Of a stretch of 64,000 nt of DNA, positions 17,058 through 26,530 are shown piece by piece. The DNA comes from Clostridia bacterium (GTDB taxonomy: Bacteria; Bacillota; Clostridia; Christensenellales; Aristaeellaceae). The stretch spans positions 1 through 64,000 of the forward strand of contig JAFROK010000031.1 in the NCBI GenBank assembly GCA_017429695.1, in the 5' to 3' direction. The position numbers and the translations under genes were made by a program. How positions within the stretch are numbered: the first letter of the stretch is position 1; each line of letters starts with the position of its first letter. Under the pieces are notes generated by a model, which saw only the letters and a program-made list of their open reading frames with translations, had not been told where the DNA came from and made no database searches.

Positions 17058-18932
17058 ATGCTGGAGAATATCAAATCCCCTGCGGATCTGTCCCGTCTGA
17101 ACACAAAAGAAATAAATGCTTTGGCCGAAGAAATTCGCAGTGTATTGATTCGCACTGTTTCCGCCAATGGGGGACATCTTGCATCCAATCTTGGTGTTGT
17201 GGAACTGACTTTGGCGTTGCACCGGGCATTTCATATGCCGGATGACCGGATTGTTTTTGATGTCGGCCATCAGTCTTACGTTCATAAACTGGTTACAGGA
17301 AGATACGAACGTTTCAACTCGCTTCGGGAATACGGCGGGCTATCCGGATTTCCGCGCCGCGATGAGAGTGTTTACGACTGTTTTGAAACAGGTCATGCCA
17401 GCACATCCATTTCTGCCGCGCTTGGTCTTGCAAGAGCACGCGATGCGCTGGGACAAAATCATCATGTGATCGCGCTCGTTGGTGACGGCGCCATGACAGG
17501 CGGGATGTGCTACGAAGCATTGAACGACGCGGGCCACAGCCATACCCGTCTGATTGTGATCCTGAATGATAATGAAATGAGCATTGCTCCCAATGTAGGC
17601 GCGCTCAGCTCATACCTGACAAATCTCAGGATCAGCGCAGGCTGGCAAAGTGCCAAAAGAAAAGTAAGGCGCCTTTCCGGTGTGCCTGTTATCGGAAAAA
17701 GGATTTACCATATCATTCACGGCTTAAAAAAGTTGATTAAATCTGCGCTTGTCCACGGCAATAACCCGGGGTTTTTTGAAGCGCTCGGATTTCAGTATTT
17801 CGGACCGATCAACGGTCATGATATTCCCATGATGGAGCAGACTTTTGAAAAAGCAAAGGAATGCGCCGGTCCCTGTGTAATTCACGTGCTGACAAAAAAA
17901 GGCTATGGCTATGAACAGGCAGAAGAAAGGCCGGAAGCCTTTCACGGGACGCCTCCCTTCTATATTGAAACCGGAAACAGAATCCAGACTCCGGACTGTC
18001 CTTCCGCCGGACACGTTATGGCGGATACATTGGCGGAACTGGCCGGACAGGACCAGAGAATCATTGCCATCACAGCCGCGATGAAACTGGGAACAGGACT
18101 TGACCATTTTGAAGAAAAATGCCCGGGAAAACTGATTGACGTCGGAATTGCAGAAGAACATGCCGTTACCATGGCGGCAGGCCTGGCAGCAGGCGGAATG
18201 CGTCCTTATGTGGCGGTATATTCTACTTTCTTCCAGCGCTGTTATGATCAGATGATCCATGATGTCGCAATGCAGGACCTGCCTGTCGTGTTTTTGCTGG
18301 ATCGTGCCGGCATCGGCGGCGAAGATGGAAAGACACATCATGGCCTGTTTGATCTTGCGGAACTGCTCCCGGTGCCCAATATGACAGTGCTTGCCCCCGG
18401 TGATCCTCAGGAGCTCCGTGAGATGATCCGCTGGACGCTTACCCAGGACCATCCCTGTGCCATCCGTTACGCAAAAAGCGGTAAAGTAAGCGCTGATTAT
18501 CACCCCGGCAGGCAACCTGCTGAATTCCTCAGATGGAAACAGATCAAAAACGGGAATGATATCATTCTCCTGGCCGTCGGAAGCATGATTAAAAACGCAC
18601 TGGAAGCAAGTGCCATCCTGAATTCAAAAGATATTTCAGCTGCAGTTATAAGGGCTTCTGTCCTGAAACCTGCTGATCATTCTTATCTTGCAGAAAGAAA
18701 TCAGAATATCCCTTTAGTTACGCTTGAAGAACACATGGAAACCGGCGGATTCGGTGAATATCTGACAGGACTCTGCCGGGAAAACGGATATGCCGGACCG
18801 GCGCTTTGCCTTGGCGTTCCGGATCAATATTTACAGCACGGAAACCATGAACGACTGATGAAAGACGCAGGATTAAACCCGGAGCATATTGCTGAACGTG
18901 TTTTAAGGCTGATCAGGGGGAATAAAGATTGA
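17058..18932 (+). CDS. dxs: 1-deoxy-D-xylulose-5-phosphate synthase
   Basis: A 624-residue thiamine-dependent enzyme that condenses pyruvate and glyceraldehyde 3-phosphate, the first step of the MEP isoprenoid pathway. The N-terminal domain has GGHLASNLGVVELT, FDVGHQSYVHK and the thiamine motif GDGAMTGGMCYEALND...NDNEMSI. The middle domain has the catalytic Glu in DVGIAEEHAVTMA and DRAGIGGEDG. The C-terminal transketolase domain has TLEEHMETGGFG. Length is normal. A clear GGAGG precedes the ATG. It heads the classical Clostridia order dxs-tlyA-nadK-argR-recN, though ispA and xseAB, often upstream, are absent here. Confidence 0.97.
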   Translation: MLENIKSPADLSRLNTKEINALAEEIRSVLIRTVSANGGHLASNLGVVELTLALHRAFHMPDDRIVFDVGHQSYVHKLVTGRYERFNSLREYGGLSGFPRRDESVYDCFETGHASTSISAALGLARARDALGQNHHVIALVGDGAMTGGMCYEALNDAGHSHTRLIVILNDNEMSIAPNVGALSSYLTNLRISAGWQSAKRKVRRLSGVPVIGKRIYHIIHGLKKLIKSALVHGNNPGFFEALGFQYFGPINGHDIPMMEQTFEKAKECAGPCVIHVLTKKGYGYEQAEERPEAFHGTPPFYIETGNRIQTPDCPSAGHVMADTLAELAGQDQRIIAITAAMKLGTGLDHFEEKCPGKLIDVGIAEEHAVTMAAGLAAGGMRPYVAVYSTFFQRCYDQMIHDVAMQDLPVVFLLDRAGIGGEDGKTHHGLFDLAELLPVPNMTVLAPGDPQELREMIRWTLTQDHPCAIRYAKSGKVSADYHPGRQPAEFLRWKQIKNGNDIILLAVGSMIKNALEASAILNSKDISAAVIRASVLKPADHSYLAERNQNIPLVTLEEHMETGGFGEYLTGLCRENGYAGPALCLGVPDQYLQHGNHERLMKDAGLNPEHIAERVLRLIRGNKD

Positions 18933-19744
18933 CGGAAAAAGTACGTGCTGATGTCGCGCTGGTTGTCCGGGGTCTGGCGGAAAGCCGTGAAAAAGCTCAG
19001 GCAGCAATCATGGCGGGACAGGTTTATGTCGGAGAAAAAAAGATTCTCAAATCATCGGAATCCGTTGCACAGGAAGATACGCTGATCCTGCGCGGCCTGT
19101 CAAACACAGGATATGTCAGCCGCGGCGCATTGAAGCTTGAAAAAGCAATTCGGGTATTCGATGCTGACCTTCATGGAAAAACAATCATTGATATCGGCGC
19201 CAGCACGGGCGGATTTACCGATGTATGCCTGAAAAACGGGGCAGCCCATGTTTATGCTGTCGATGTCGGATATGGTCAGCTTGACTGGAAGCTGAGAAAT
19301 GACTCGCGTGTTACGGTAATGGAACGGACAAACGCGCGTTATCTTACGCCTGATATGTTTCCCGTTATACCGACTGTTGCCGTTATGGATGTCAGTTTTA
19401 TTTCCGTCAGGCTGATTTTCCCTGCAGCAATGGCTGTGATCGGAAATCAGGGAATCATCTATTCACTGATTAAGCCGCAGTTTGAAGCAGGACGCGAAAA
19501 AGTCGGGAAAAAAGGGGTTGTCCGGGATCCTGAAACCCATATGGATGTAATCCGTGGTATTTCAGAATATGTACAAAGTGTCGGATGGGAAATCTGTAAG
19601 CTTGATTTTTCTCCGATTACAGGGCCGGAAGGGAATATTGAATTTCTGACTGAGATCAGGTATGGCGTTACTTCAGCCGATGGAATCAATGAAGAGATGA
19701 TTAGAAAAACTGTCGGTGATGCCCATTGTCAGCTCGGGAAATAA
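18929..19744 (+). CDS. tlyA: TlyA-family rRNA 2'-O-methyltransferase
   Basis: A 271-residue protein with an N-terminal S4 RNA-binding domain (about 1-62, RADVALVVRGLAESREKAQA) and an FtsJ-like SAM methyltransferase domain. The SAM site is IIDIGASTGGFTDVCL and AVDVGYGQLDWKL. TlyA proteins methylate ribose groups in 16S and/or 23S rRNA; the old name haemolysin reflects early assays. It begins with TTG overlapping the dxs stop by 4 bases, with GGGGG before it, so translation is coupled to dxs. Confidence 0.94.
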   Translation: MTEKVRADVALVVRGLAESREKAQAAIMAGQVYVGEKKILKSSESVAQEDTLILRGLSNTGYVSRGALKLEKAIRVFDADLHGKTIIDIGASTGGFTDVCLKNGAAHVYAVDVGYGQLDWKLRNDSRVTVMERTNARYLTPDMFPVIPTVAVMDVSFISVRLIFPAAMAVIGNQGIIYSLIKPQFEAGREKVGKKGVVRDPETHMDVIRGISEYVQSVGWEICKLDFSPITGPEGNIEFLTEIRYGVTSADGINEEMIRKTVGDAHCQLGK

Positions 19745-19785
19745 ATAAGATTATTCATCAGACCCCGCAGAGGAGATGAAAGACA

Positions 19786-20613
19786 GTGTTTCAAATGATT
19801 GGTCTTCTTGCAAATCCGGAAAGAGATGGCGCGGTTGCTCTTGCTAAGAATGCGCATTCTTTTTTCCTGGAACATGGTATACAAAGCTGTTTTCTGACAA
19901 GTGATGAAAACAAAACAGAACCGGTTCCGGATCTGATCATAACATTCGGCGGAGATGGTACGCTGCTGATCGGCGCAAGATATGCCATCAAATACGATAC
20001 CCCTTTGCTCGGGATCAATATGGGTACAGTGGGATTTCTGACGGAAGCCGAGCCGGATCAGCTGCAGGAAGCACTGACCTTGCTGATCAATCAAGAATAC
20101 CAGACAGAGGAACGGATGATTCTGAATATCTGCAACACAAAAAACGGTCAGCAATATCACGCTTTGAATGATGCTGTCATAACGCGCGGCGGATATGCCC
20201 GATTGATCAGAGTTGAATGCAAAGTAAACGGTGATCTGTTTGGAACATTTACTGCAGATGGAATGATTGCTGCCACTCCGACAGGTTCAACCGGATACTC
20301 CCTGTCAGCCGGAGGACCGATTGTTGAGCCCGGAATGCATTGTATTACACTGACTCCTGTATGTGCCCACAGTCTTCAGCGTTGCCCATGTATTGTTTCA
20401 GCCCGTGCGGATATCCGCTTTTCCCTTCAATCCGATCGCAGCCAGACTGCTGAACTGCAGATCGACGGAATCAGCAGGGGAACGCTTGAAGCCGGAGACG
20501 AAATATATGTAACCGGATCAGAGAAAACAATCTGTCTGGTTCGCCTTTACCCATATCACTTTTATTCACTGCTCCACAACAAGCTCAGGGAATGGGGCTC
20601 CCATCATGCATAA
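19786..20613 (+). CDS. nadK: NAD kinase
   Basis: A 275-residue enzyme that makes NADP from NAD using ATP or polyphosphate. The family GGDGT motif is at 55-59 and the HALNDAVITRG segment near 125 contains the NAD-binding Asn-Asp. DGMIAATPTGSTGYSLSAGGP is the second conserved core. The start is GTG at 19786 with GGAGATG upstream; an ATG three codons later is possible. It follows the S4 methyltransferase and precedes argR as in many Clostridia. Confidence 0.96.
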   Translation: MFQMIGLLANPERDGAVALAKNAHSFFLEHGIQSCFLTSDENKTEPVPDLIITFGGDGTLLIGARYAIKYDTPLLGINMGTVGFLTEAEPDQLQEALTLLINQEYQTEERMILNICNTKNGQQYHALNDAVITRGGYARLIRVECKVNGDLFGTFTADGMIAATPTGSTGYSLSAGGPIVEPGMHCITLTPVCAHSLQRCPCIVSARADIRFSLQSDRSQTAELQIDGISRGTLEAGDEIYVTGSEKTICLVRLYPYHFYSLLHNKLREWGSHHA

Positions 20614-20628
20614 AGGAGAATATTTTGT

Positions 20629-21090
20629 ATGAAGTCAACAAGGCAGGACGATATTATACGGATTATATCCTCAAAAAAAATAGAAACGCAGGAAGAGCTT
20701 GCGGGTGAACTCCGTGCACTTGGATATACTGTTACACAGGCTACAGTTTCACGTGATATTAAAGAACTGCAGCTGATTAAAGTTGCCGCCGGAGAAAGAG
20801 GAGCCTATCGATATGCACAAAGGCCGGAAAGAAAAGAAACTGCTGTCAATGAACGCCTGATCCGAATCCTGAACGATTCTCTGATCGGAGTTGATTCCGC
20901 CGGCCAAATGATTGTAGTCCGGACACTGAGCGGATCTGCCAATGTTGCTGCAGAGGCGATTGATACATTCCGGTGGCCTGAAATACTTGGCACTATTGCG
21001 GGGGACAATACGATATTTATTGTTGTCCGAAACAGAAAAGATGCAGAAAAAGTGGTATCCAGGATACGTGAAATGACATTTGCCGGATAA
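20629..21090 (+). CDS. argR: Arginine repressor
   Basis: A 153-residue ArgR/AhrC regulator. The N-terminal winged helix-turn-helix (about 1-65) contains ETQEELAGELRALGYTVTQATVSRDIKELQLIKV. The C-terminal domain forms hexamers and binds arginine, with the acidic ligand in GTIAGDNTIFIVV. It represses arginine biosynthesis and activates catabolism in response to arginine. No arginine gene is adjacent; its placement between nadK and recN is a standard Firmicute arrangement. Shine-Dalgarno AAAGGAGA precedes the ATG. Confidence 0.96.
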   Translation: MKSTRQDDIIRIISSKKIETQEELAGELRALGYTVTQATVSRDIKELQLIKVAAGERGAYRYAQRPERKETAVNERLIRILNDSLIGVDSAGQMIVVRTLSGSANVAAEAIDTFRWPEILGTIAGDNTIFIVVRNRKDAEKVVSRIREMTFAG

Positions 21091-21106
21091 AAAAAGGGGA
21101 TATTGT

Positions 21107-22822
21107 ATGATTCAGTCACTTTCCATCCGGAATATTGCATTGATTGAACAATTAACAATCACGTTTCATTCCGGCCTGCAGGTGCTTTCCGGTGAAACAG
21201 GCGCAGGAAAGAGTATTGTTGTTGATGCGGTCAATCTGATTCTCGGCGGAAGAGCAGATCGGTCCATGATTCGATCCGGATGTGAAAAAGCCTCGGTTGA
21301 AGCTGTGTTTGATATTTCTGAATCCAGTGCAGTGAATGAATTGCTCAGAAGAGAAGAAATTGATTCAGATGGAAATATGCTGTCTGTTTACCGGGAAATC
21401 AGCAGCAGCGGAAAGAACATATGCAGAATCTGCGGAATCATTATGCCACTTAACTTTCTGAAGGAACTGAGTCCGCTGCTGATGAATCTTCACGGGCAGA
21501 GTGAACACCAGTTCCTGGCAGATCCGCAGTCTCATATGAAGTATCTTGACCAGCTCGGGGATCAAGATCATCAGGAACTTCTGAATATCACCAGGGAAAG
21601 CTGCATCCGTTTTATCAGCAATCACAGGTCTTATTCCAAACTTGTCAGGCAAAATGAGGAAAAAGATTTTCGAATGGAGAAAATCAGAAAAGAACTGGAA
21701 GAGCTTCATCAGGCCGGGCTTCAGCCGGGTGAGGAAGAATTGCTCAGAAAAGAATTGATGCAAATGCAAAAAGGTAGCAAAATCTCAGCAGGATTAAAGA
21801 ATGCCTATCATTGCATTATTTCCGGAGATAACGAAGGCGGCTCTCTTCAGACAGTTAAAGAAGCTGCGAATCAGTTAAAAGCTGTATCATTGCAGGATGA
21901 ACAAGCGGAAGAAATGGCAGGAACATGTGAAAATATATATTTTGAGCTAGAAGAACTTGCTTATCAGATCAACAGGCAGATCGAGAAAAATGACTTTGAT
22001 CCGGTGCGAATGGAGCAGGTGGAAAACAGACTGGATCAGATACATCGTCTGGAGAAAAAATTCGGATCCAATGCAGATGAAATCATTCAAAAAGAAAAAG
22101 AAATGGAAACTGAGTATGCAGAATTATGCGGACTGGACGATGTTCTTAAAAAAATGAGCACTGAGCACAAAACATTGCTTTCCGCTTATCGCACAGCAGC
22201 ACGGAACCTGACAGAATCCAGAAAAAAACTTGCAGACGAATTTGCCGGAAAAATGATGAATGAACTTCGCGATCTTGGCATGGAACGAACATTGTTTTCT
22301 GTTCAGTTTTATGAAAACGAAACCGGCAAACCGAAAATGCCGACTGAAACCGGAGACGATCAGATTGAGTTCATGATCAGTCCTAATCCGGGAGAACCGT
22401 TGATGCCCCTTGCAAAAATCGCGTCAGGCGGGGAACTATCAAGGCTGATGCTTGCAATGAAAACGCTTGAAGCCGGACATACAGGTGTAGATTGTATGGT
22501 ATTTGATGAAATCGATACAGGGATCAGCGGGAAAGCCGCACAGACGGTTGCCGAAAAAATGATTCTCATATCCCGAAGCCATCAGGTAATATGTGTAAGC
22601 CACCTTCCGCAGCTGGCCGCAGCAGGAGACTGGCAATACCTGGTCAGTAAACATGTTGCAGAAGGACGGACTGTTACAGAAGTAAAAGAATTATCAGAGG
22701 AGGGACGGATTGCTGAAATTGCAAGGATGATCAGCGGTGCAGGCGGGATTAACCGGGAAGCATCTGATTATGCCGGACAGATGCTGAAATCAGCCTGGAT
22801 CAGAAAACAGGAAATCGTCTGA
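21107..22822 (+). CDS. recN: DNA repair protein RecN
   Basis: A 571-residue SMC-like ATPase that gathers at double-strand breaks and helps recombination repair. Walker A is GETGAGKS (29-36), the coiled-coil arms occupy about 160-380, the signature is IASGGELSRLMLAMK and Walker B is CMVFDEIDTGISG. The ATG at 21107 is preferred because AAAAAGGGG precedes it; the in-frame TTG at 21080 lies inside argR. In spore formers recN is usually followed by spoIVB and spo0A; here it is followed by a promoter and ppdK. Confidence 0.97.
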   Translation: MIQSLSIRNIALIEQLTITFHSGLQVLSGETGAGKSIVVDAVNLILGGRADRSMIRSGCEKASVEAVFDISESSAVNELLRREEIDSDGNMLSVYREISSSGKNICRICGIIMPLNFLKELSPLLMNLHGQSEHQFLADPQSHMKYLDQLGDQDHQELLNITRESCIRFISNHRSYSKLVRQNEEKDFRMEKIRKELEELHQAGLQPGEEELLRKELMQMQKGSKISAGLKNAYHCIISGDNEGGSLQTVKEAANQLKAVSLQDEQAEEMAGTCENIYFELEELAYQINRQIEKNDFDPVRMEQVENRLDQIHRLEKKFGSNADEIIQKEKEMETEYAELCGLDDVLKKMSTEHKTLLSAYRTAARNLTESRKKLADEFAGKMMNELRDLGMERTLFSVQFYENETGKPKMPTETGDDQIEFMISPNPGEPLMPLAKIASGGELSRLMLAMKTLEAGHTGVDCMVFDEIDTGISGKAAQTVAEKMILISRSHQVICVSHLPQLAAAGDWQYLVSKHVAEGRTVTEVKELSEEGRIAEIARMISGAGGINREASDYAGQMLKSAWIRKQEIV

Positions 22823-22876
22823 TAATACAAATTCAGTGAATACGGCAAATATAAAATATGAAAAAAGACAAAAAGC

Positions 22877-22905
22877 TTGCCAAGTAATACTTCACACGAT
22901 ATAAT
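22877..22905 (+). promoter_or_regulatory. Promoter of ppdK
   Basis: TTGCCA (22877-22882), a 17-base spacer and TATAAT (22900-22905). The transcript would have a leader of about 75 bases that can fold through TACGG/CCGTA (about 22915-22955) before the GAGGGGG ribosome site. No known riboswitch is recognised in it. Confidence 0.75.
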
Positions 22906-22986
22906 TAAATGTTGTACGGAACTGCATGTTTTGTATATAAAGTAGCGGAGCCGTAAGACGTAAAATGAACGAGGGGGAATTATTCA

Positions 22987-25626
22987 ATGTCCAAAAAATA
23001 CCTGTACCTCTTCAGCGAGGGGAATGCCAACATGCGCGAACTGCTGGGCGGAAAAGGCGCTAACCTGGCCGAAATGACCAATATCGGTCTGCCTGTTCCG
23101 CAGGGCTTTACGATTTCAACCGAGGCATGTACCCAATATTATGAAGACGGCCGTCAGATTAATGATGAGATCCAGTCTCAGATTATGGAATACATTGCCA
23201 AAATGGAAGAAATCAACGGCAAAAAATTCGGAGATTTGAAAAACCCGCTTCTCGTTTCCGTACGTTCTGGCGCCCGCGCTTCCATGCCCGGCATGATGGA
23301 TACGATTCTTAACCTCGGGCTGAATGATGAAGTTGTTGCCGCGATGATTGCAGGCAATGACGACCCCAAATTTGCGCGTTTTGTTTATGACAGCTACCGT
23401 CGCTTCATTCAAATGTATTCCGATGTTGTGATGGAAGTCGGCAAGAAGTATTTTGAACAGCTGATTGACGAAATGAAAGCCAGAAAGGGCGTTACATTTG
23501 ACGTAGACCTGACGGCTGAAGACCTGAAAGAGCTTGCAGCCAGCTTTAAAGCCGAATACAAAGCCAAAATCGGAAGTGAATTTCCTTCTGATCCCAAGGA
23601 ACAGCTGATGGGCGCGATCAAGGCAGTGTTCCGTTCCTGGGATAATCCGCGTGCCAATGTTTACCGCCGCGACAATGATATTCCCTACAGCTGGGGTACG
23701 GCTGTCAATGTTATGCCCATGGTTTTTGGCAACCTGAATAACAACTCCGGTACCGGCGTTGCTTTTACCCGTGATCCCGCCACCGGTGAAAACAAACTAA
23801 TGGGAGAATTCCTTGTCAATGCTCAGGGCGAAGACGTCGTAGCCGGTGTCCGGACTCCGATGCCTATCGCACAGATGGCGGAGCAGTTTCCCCAGGCATA
23901 TGCTGAATTCGTAAAAGTATGCGGAACGCTTGAAAAGCATTATCGCGATATGCAGGATATGGAATTCACCGTCGAAAACGGCAAACTGTATATGCTTCAG
24001 TGCCGCAGCGGAAAACGTACCGCACAGGCCGCGCTGAAGATTGCCTGCGATCTGGTGGACGAAGGAATGCGTTCTGAAGAAGAAGCTGTGGCAATGATTG
24101 ATCCGCGGAATCTTGATACACTGCTTCACCCGCAGTTTGACGCGGCAGCGTTGAAGAAAGCTGAGCCCATCGGCAAAGGCCTGGGGGCTTCTCCCGGTGC
24201 TGCCTGCGGCAAGATCGTTTTTACGGCAGAAGATGCTGAAGCATGGGCTTCCCGCGGAGAAAAAGTTGTCCTCGTTCGTCTGGAAACTTCTCCGGAAGAT
24301 ATCACCGGCATGAAGAGTGCCCAGGGAATCCTGACTGTACGCGGCGGCATGACAAGCCATGCGGCCGTTGTCGCGCGCGGCATGGGCACTTGCTGCGTAT
24401 CCGGTTGCGGTGAAATCGCAATAGATGAAGAAAACAAAAAGTTCACGCTTTCCGGAAAAACCTTCAAAGAAGGGGATTTCATTTCCATTGACGGAACAAC
24501 AGGCAAGATCTACGATGGAATTATTCCTACGGTAGACGCGACAATCGCCGGTGAATTCGGACGCATTATGGCATGGGCCGACAAGTACCGCCGTCTGCGT
24601 GTCCGTACCAATGCCGATACGCCGAGAGATGCGAAAAAAGCCCGTGAACTCGGTGCGGAAGGCATTGGCCTCTGCCGGACGGAACATATGTTCTTTGAGC
24701 CGGAACGGATTGCTGCATTCCGTGAGATGATCTGCTCCGATACTGTTGAAGAGCGGGAAGCTGCGCTGGAAAAGATTCTGCCATATCAGCAGGGCGATTT
24801 TGAAAAACTGTATGAAGCGCTGGAAGGATGCCCGGTATGTATCCGCTTCCTGGATCCGCCGCTTCATGAGTTTGTTCCCACTACTGAAGAAGAAATTGCT
24901 CTCCTGGCCAAGGCTCAGGGCAAGAGCGTGGAAACTATCAAAAACATCATTGCCGGACTTCATGAATTCAATCCGATGATGGGACACCGCGGATGCCGGC
25001 TGGCAGTCACTTATCCTGAAATTGCCAAGATGCAGACAAAAGCAGTCATCCGTGCCGCAATCAATACGCAGAAAGCGCATCCGGATTGGGAAGTAAAACC
25101 CGAGATCATGATTCCGCTGACATGCGAAATGAAAGAACTGAAATTTGTAAAGAAGATTGTTGTCGAAACAGCGGATGCAGAAATTGCTTCAGCCGGCATT
25201 AAGCTCGAATATGAAGTTGGTACAATGATTGAAATTCCACGCGCTGCGCTGACTGCTGATGAAATTGCCAAGGAAGCTGATTTCTTCTGCTTCGGCACCA
25301 ACGACCTGACCCAGATGACTTTCGGCTTCAGCCGTGACGATTCCGGCAAGTTCCTGAGCGCCTACTATGATACAAAGATTTTCGAAAATGATCCCTTTGC
25401 CAAACTCGATCAGACAGGTGTCGGCAAACTGATGGAAATGGCCATCAAACTGGGTCGTCCGGTAAATCCGAATCTTCATGTAGGCATCTGCGGCGAACAT
25501 GGCGGTGATCCGAGCTCTGTTGAATTCTGCCACAAGATCGGCTTGGACTATGTCAGCTGCTCTCCGTTCCGCGTTCCGATTGCACGGTTGGCTGCTGCAC
25601 AGGCTGCGATTGCAGAAAAGAAATAA
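22987..25626 (+). CDS. ppdK: Pyruvate, phosphate dikinase
   Basis: An 879-residue enzyme that interconverts pyruvate, ATP and phosphate with phosphoenolpyruvate, AMP and diphosphate. In anaerobes it often serves glycolysis, conserving energy from PEP. The N-terminal ATP-grasp domain has GGKGANLAEMTNIGLPVP and SVRSGARASMPGMMDT. The swivelling phosphohistidine domain has His458 in GGMTSHAAVVARGMG. The C-terminal TIM barrel has LCRTEHMFF, FGTNDLTQMTFGFSRDD and catalytic Cys835 in GICGEHGGDP. Full length and intact. No PPDK regulatory protein is adjacent. It has its own promoter and terminator, so it is probably monocistronic. Confidence 0.98.
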   Translation: MSKKYLYLFSEGNANMRELLGGKGANLAEMTNIGLPVPQGFTISTEACTQYYEDGRQINDEIQSQIMEYIAKMEEINGKKFGDLKNPLLVSVRSGARASMPGMMDTILNLGLNDEVVAAMIAGNDDPKFARFVYDSYRRFIQMYSDVVMEVGKKYFEQLIDEMKARKGVTFDVDLTAEDLKELAASFKAEYKAKIGSEFPSDPKEQLMGAIKAVFRSWDNPRANVYRRDNDIPYSWGTAVNVMPMVFGNLNNNSGTGVAFTRDPATGENKLMGEFLVNAQGEDVVAGVRTPMPIAQMAEQFPQAYAEFVKVCGTLEKHYRDMQDMEFTVENGKLYMLQCRSGKRTAQAALKIACDLVDEGMRSEEEAVAMIDPRNLDTLLHPQFDAAALKKAEPIGKGLGASPGAACGKIVFTAEDAEAWASRGEKVVLVRLETSPEDITGMKSAQGILTVRGGMTSHAAVVARGMGTCCVSGCGEIAIDEENKKFTLSGKTFKEGDFISIDGTTGKIYDGIIPTVDATIAGEFGRIMAWADKYRRLRVRTNADTPRDAKKARELGAEGIGLCRTEHMFFEPERIAAFREMICSDTVEEREAALEKILPYQQGDFEKLYEALEGCPVCIRFLDPPLHEFVPTTEEEIALLAKAQGKSVETIKNIIAGLHEFNPMMGHRGCRLAVTYPEIAKMQTKAVIRAAINTQKAHPDWEVKPEIMIPLTCEMKELKFVKKIVVETADAEIASAGIKLEYEVGTMIEIPRAALTADEIAKEADFFCFGTNDLTQMTFGFSRDDSGKFLSAYYDTKIFENDPFAKLDQTGVGKLMEMAIKLGRPVNPNLHVGICGEHGGDPSSVEFCHKIGLDYVSCSPFRVPIARLAAAQAAIAEKK

Positions 25627-25648
25627 AACAATTCATTTTCATTTATCC

Positions 25649-25676
25649 AAGCTGTCCTCCTGCAGGACAGCTTTTC
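25649..25676 (+). terminator. Terminator of ppdK
   Basis: AAGCTGTCCT (25649-25658) pairs perfectly with AGGACAGCTT (25664-25673) around a 5-base loop, running into TTTTCC. A strong stem with a short T run. Confidence 0.8.
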
Positions 25677-25705
25677 CATGCAGAACGTAATGAGGTATAC
25701 CATTT

Positions 25706-25915
25706 ATGCTGAAATCTATTCTGGCTGTTTTCGGCGGCACTTTCGGTATGATTTTCAAAGTACTTCTGGCCATTGCGCTGGTTGGATTGACCGTATACTA
25801 TCTGATTACATTGTTTACGGAAAAGCTGTTTCCGGACGGACTGATCCGGATTGCATTGATCGCAGGATCTGTATTCCTGTTCCGCTGGCTGATCAGGGCT
25901 TCAAAGGATGAATAA
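25706..25915 (+). CDS. Small two-helix membrane protein of unknown function
   Basis: A 69-residue protein, mostly hydrophobic. Two membrane helices are likely: about 8-33 (GGTFGMIFKVLLAIALVGL and on) and about 45-62 (LIRIALIAGSVFLFRWLI), with a basic end. It has an ATG with TGAGGT upstream and lies between the ppdK terminator and the rplS promoter. I do not recognise the family. Its isolation between transcription signals suggests read-through from ppdK or an unseen promoter. Confidence 0.65.
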   Translation: MLKSILAVFGGTFGMIFKVLLAIALVGLTVYYLITLFTEKLFPDGLIRIALIAGSVFLFRWLIRASKDE

Positions 25916-25944
25916 ATACGATATAAAAAAATCAAAATGAAATC

Positions 25945-25973
25945 TTGCATTTAAAATGGAATTATGATATTAT
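25945..25973 (+). promoter_or_regulatory. Promoter of rplS
   Basis: TTGCAT (25945-25950), a 17-base spacer and TATTAT (25968-25973). It is placed to start transcription near 25980, leaving a structured leader of almost 100 bases before rplS. Confidence 0.75.
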
Positions 25974-25979
25974 TTCATT

Positions 25980-26064
25980 TGTTATGCGGGCGGTCCTCTG
26001 TCCGGATAAATTGAGGCGAATCGTTCGGTTCGCTTCCCGGGTCATGAACGTCTATGAGGGAAGG
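25980..26064 (+). promoter_or_regulatory. Candidate L19 ribosomal-protein leader
   Basis: The 5' untranslated region of rplS folds. AGGCGAA pairs with TTCGCTT around 26013-26036 with a small loop, enclosed by TCCGG (about 26000) pairing with CCGGG (about 26037). Firmicutes have a described L19 leader that lets L19 repress its own translation. Position and folding fit, but I cannot confirm the consensus. Confidence 0.45.
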
Positions 26065-26075
26065 AGGCACACATC

Positions 26076-26426
26076 ATGAATGAGATCATTCGTTCCATCG
26101 AAGCCAAACAGATTCGCAGCGATCTGCCCCAGTTCAACGTCGGCGATACCGTACGTGTATGGGTTAAGGTTGTTGAAGGAAACCGCGAACGTCTGCAGGC
26201 TTTCGAAGGCACCGTAATTGCCAAGCGCAATGGCGGTGTAAGGGAAACATTTACTGTTCGCCGCGTATCTTATGGTATCGGCGTTGAACGTACTTTCCCG
26301 ATCAATTCCCCCCGCGTAGACCATGTCGATATGATTCGCCGCGGTAAGGTTCGTCGCGCAAAGCTCTATTATCTGCGTGAACGGCAGGGAAAAGCCGCCA
26401 AAATCAAAGAAGTCAAACGGGTCTGA
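26076..26426 (+). CDS. rplS: 50S ribosomal protein L19
   Basis: A 116-residue ribosomal protein at the interface of the two subunits. The sequence matches the family throughout: the N-terminal helix, [20 protein letters not shown], the [14 protein letters not shown] loop, [15 protein letters not shown] and the basic C-terminal [28 protein letters not shown] precedes the ATG at good distance. In many Firmicutes rplS follows rpsP-rimM-trmD; those are missing, and it has its own promoter and terminator here. The rbgA-rnhB part of the usual cluster resumes at 29444. Confidence 0.98.
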   Translation: MNEIIRSIEAKQIRSDLPQFNVGDTVRVWVKVVEGNRERLQAFEGTVIAKRNGGVRETFTVRRVSYGIGVERTFPINSPRVDHVDMIRRGKVRRAKLYYLRERQGKAAKIKEVKRV

Positions 26427-26436
26427 TATGTGCTCG

Positions 26437-26472
26437 AAAAAGATTGCTGCTTTTTTATGCAGCAATCTTTTT
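26437..26472 (+). terminator. Terminator of rplS
   Basis: AAAAAGATTGCTGC (26437-26450) pairs perfectly over 14 bases with GCAGCAATCTTTTT (26459-26472), with an 8-base T-rich loop. The A and T flanks make it a potential bidirectional terminator. Confidence 0.9.
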
Positions 26473-26530
26473 CAGTTTATCATATAAATAAAGATTATTA
26501 TTTTCTAAAAACGTATAAGGATGAAATACA

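Noticed and set aside
17724..18515. 263-codon minus-strand frame inside dxs
   Set aside because: Opposite strand of a conserved enzyme with no supporting signal.
23797..25080. 427-codon minus-strand frame inside ppdK
   Set aside because: It lies wholly within the conserved dikinase gene and its product has no motif; long antisense frames are common opposite GC-biased third positions.
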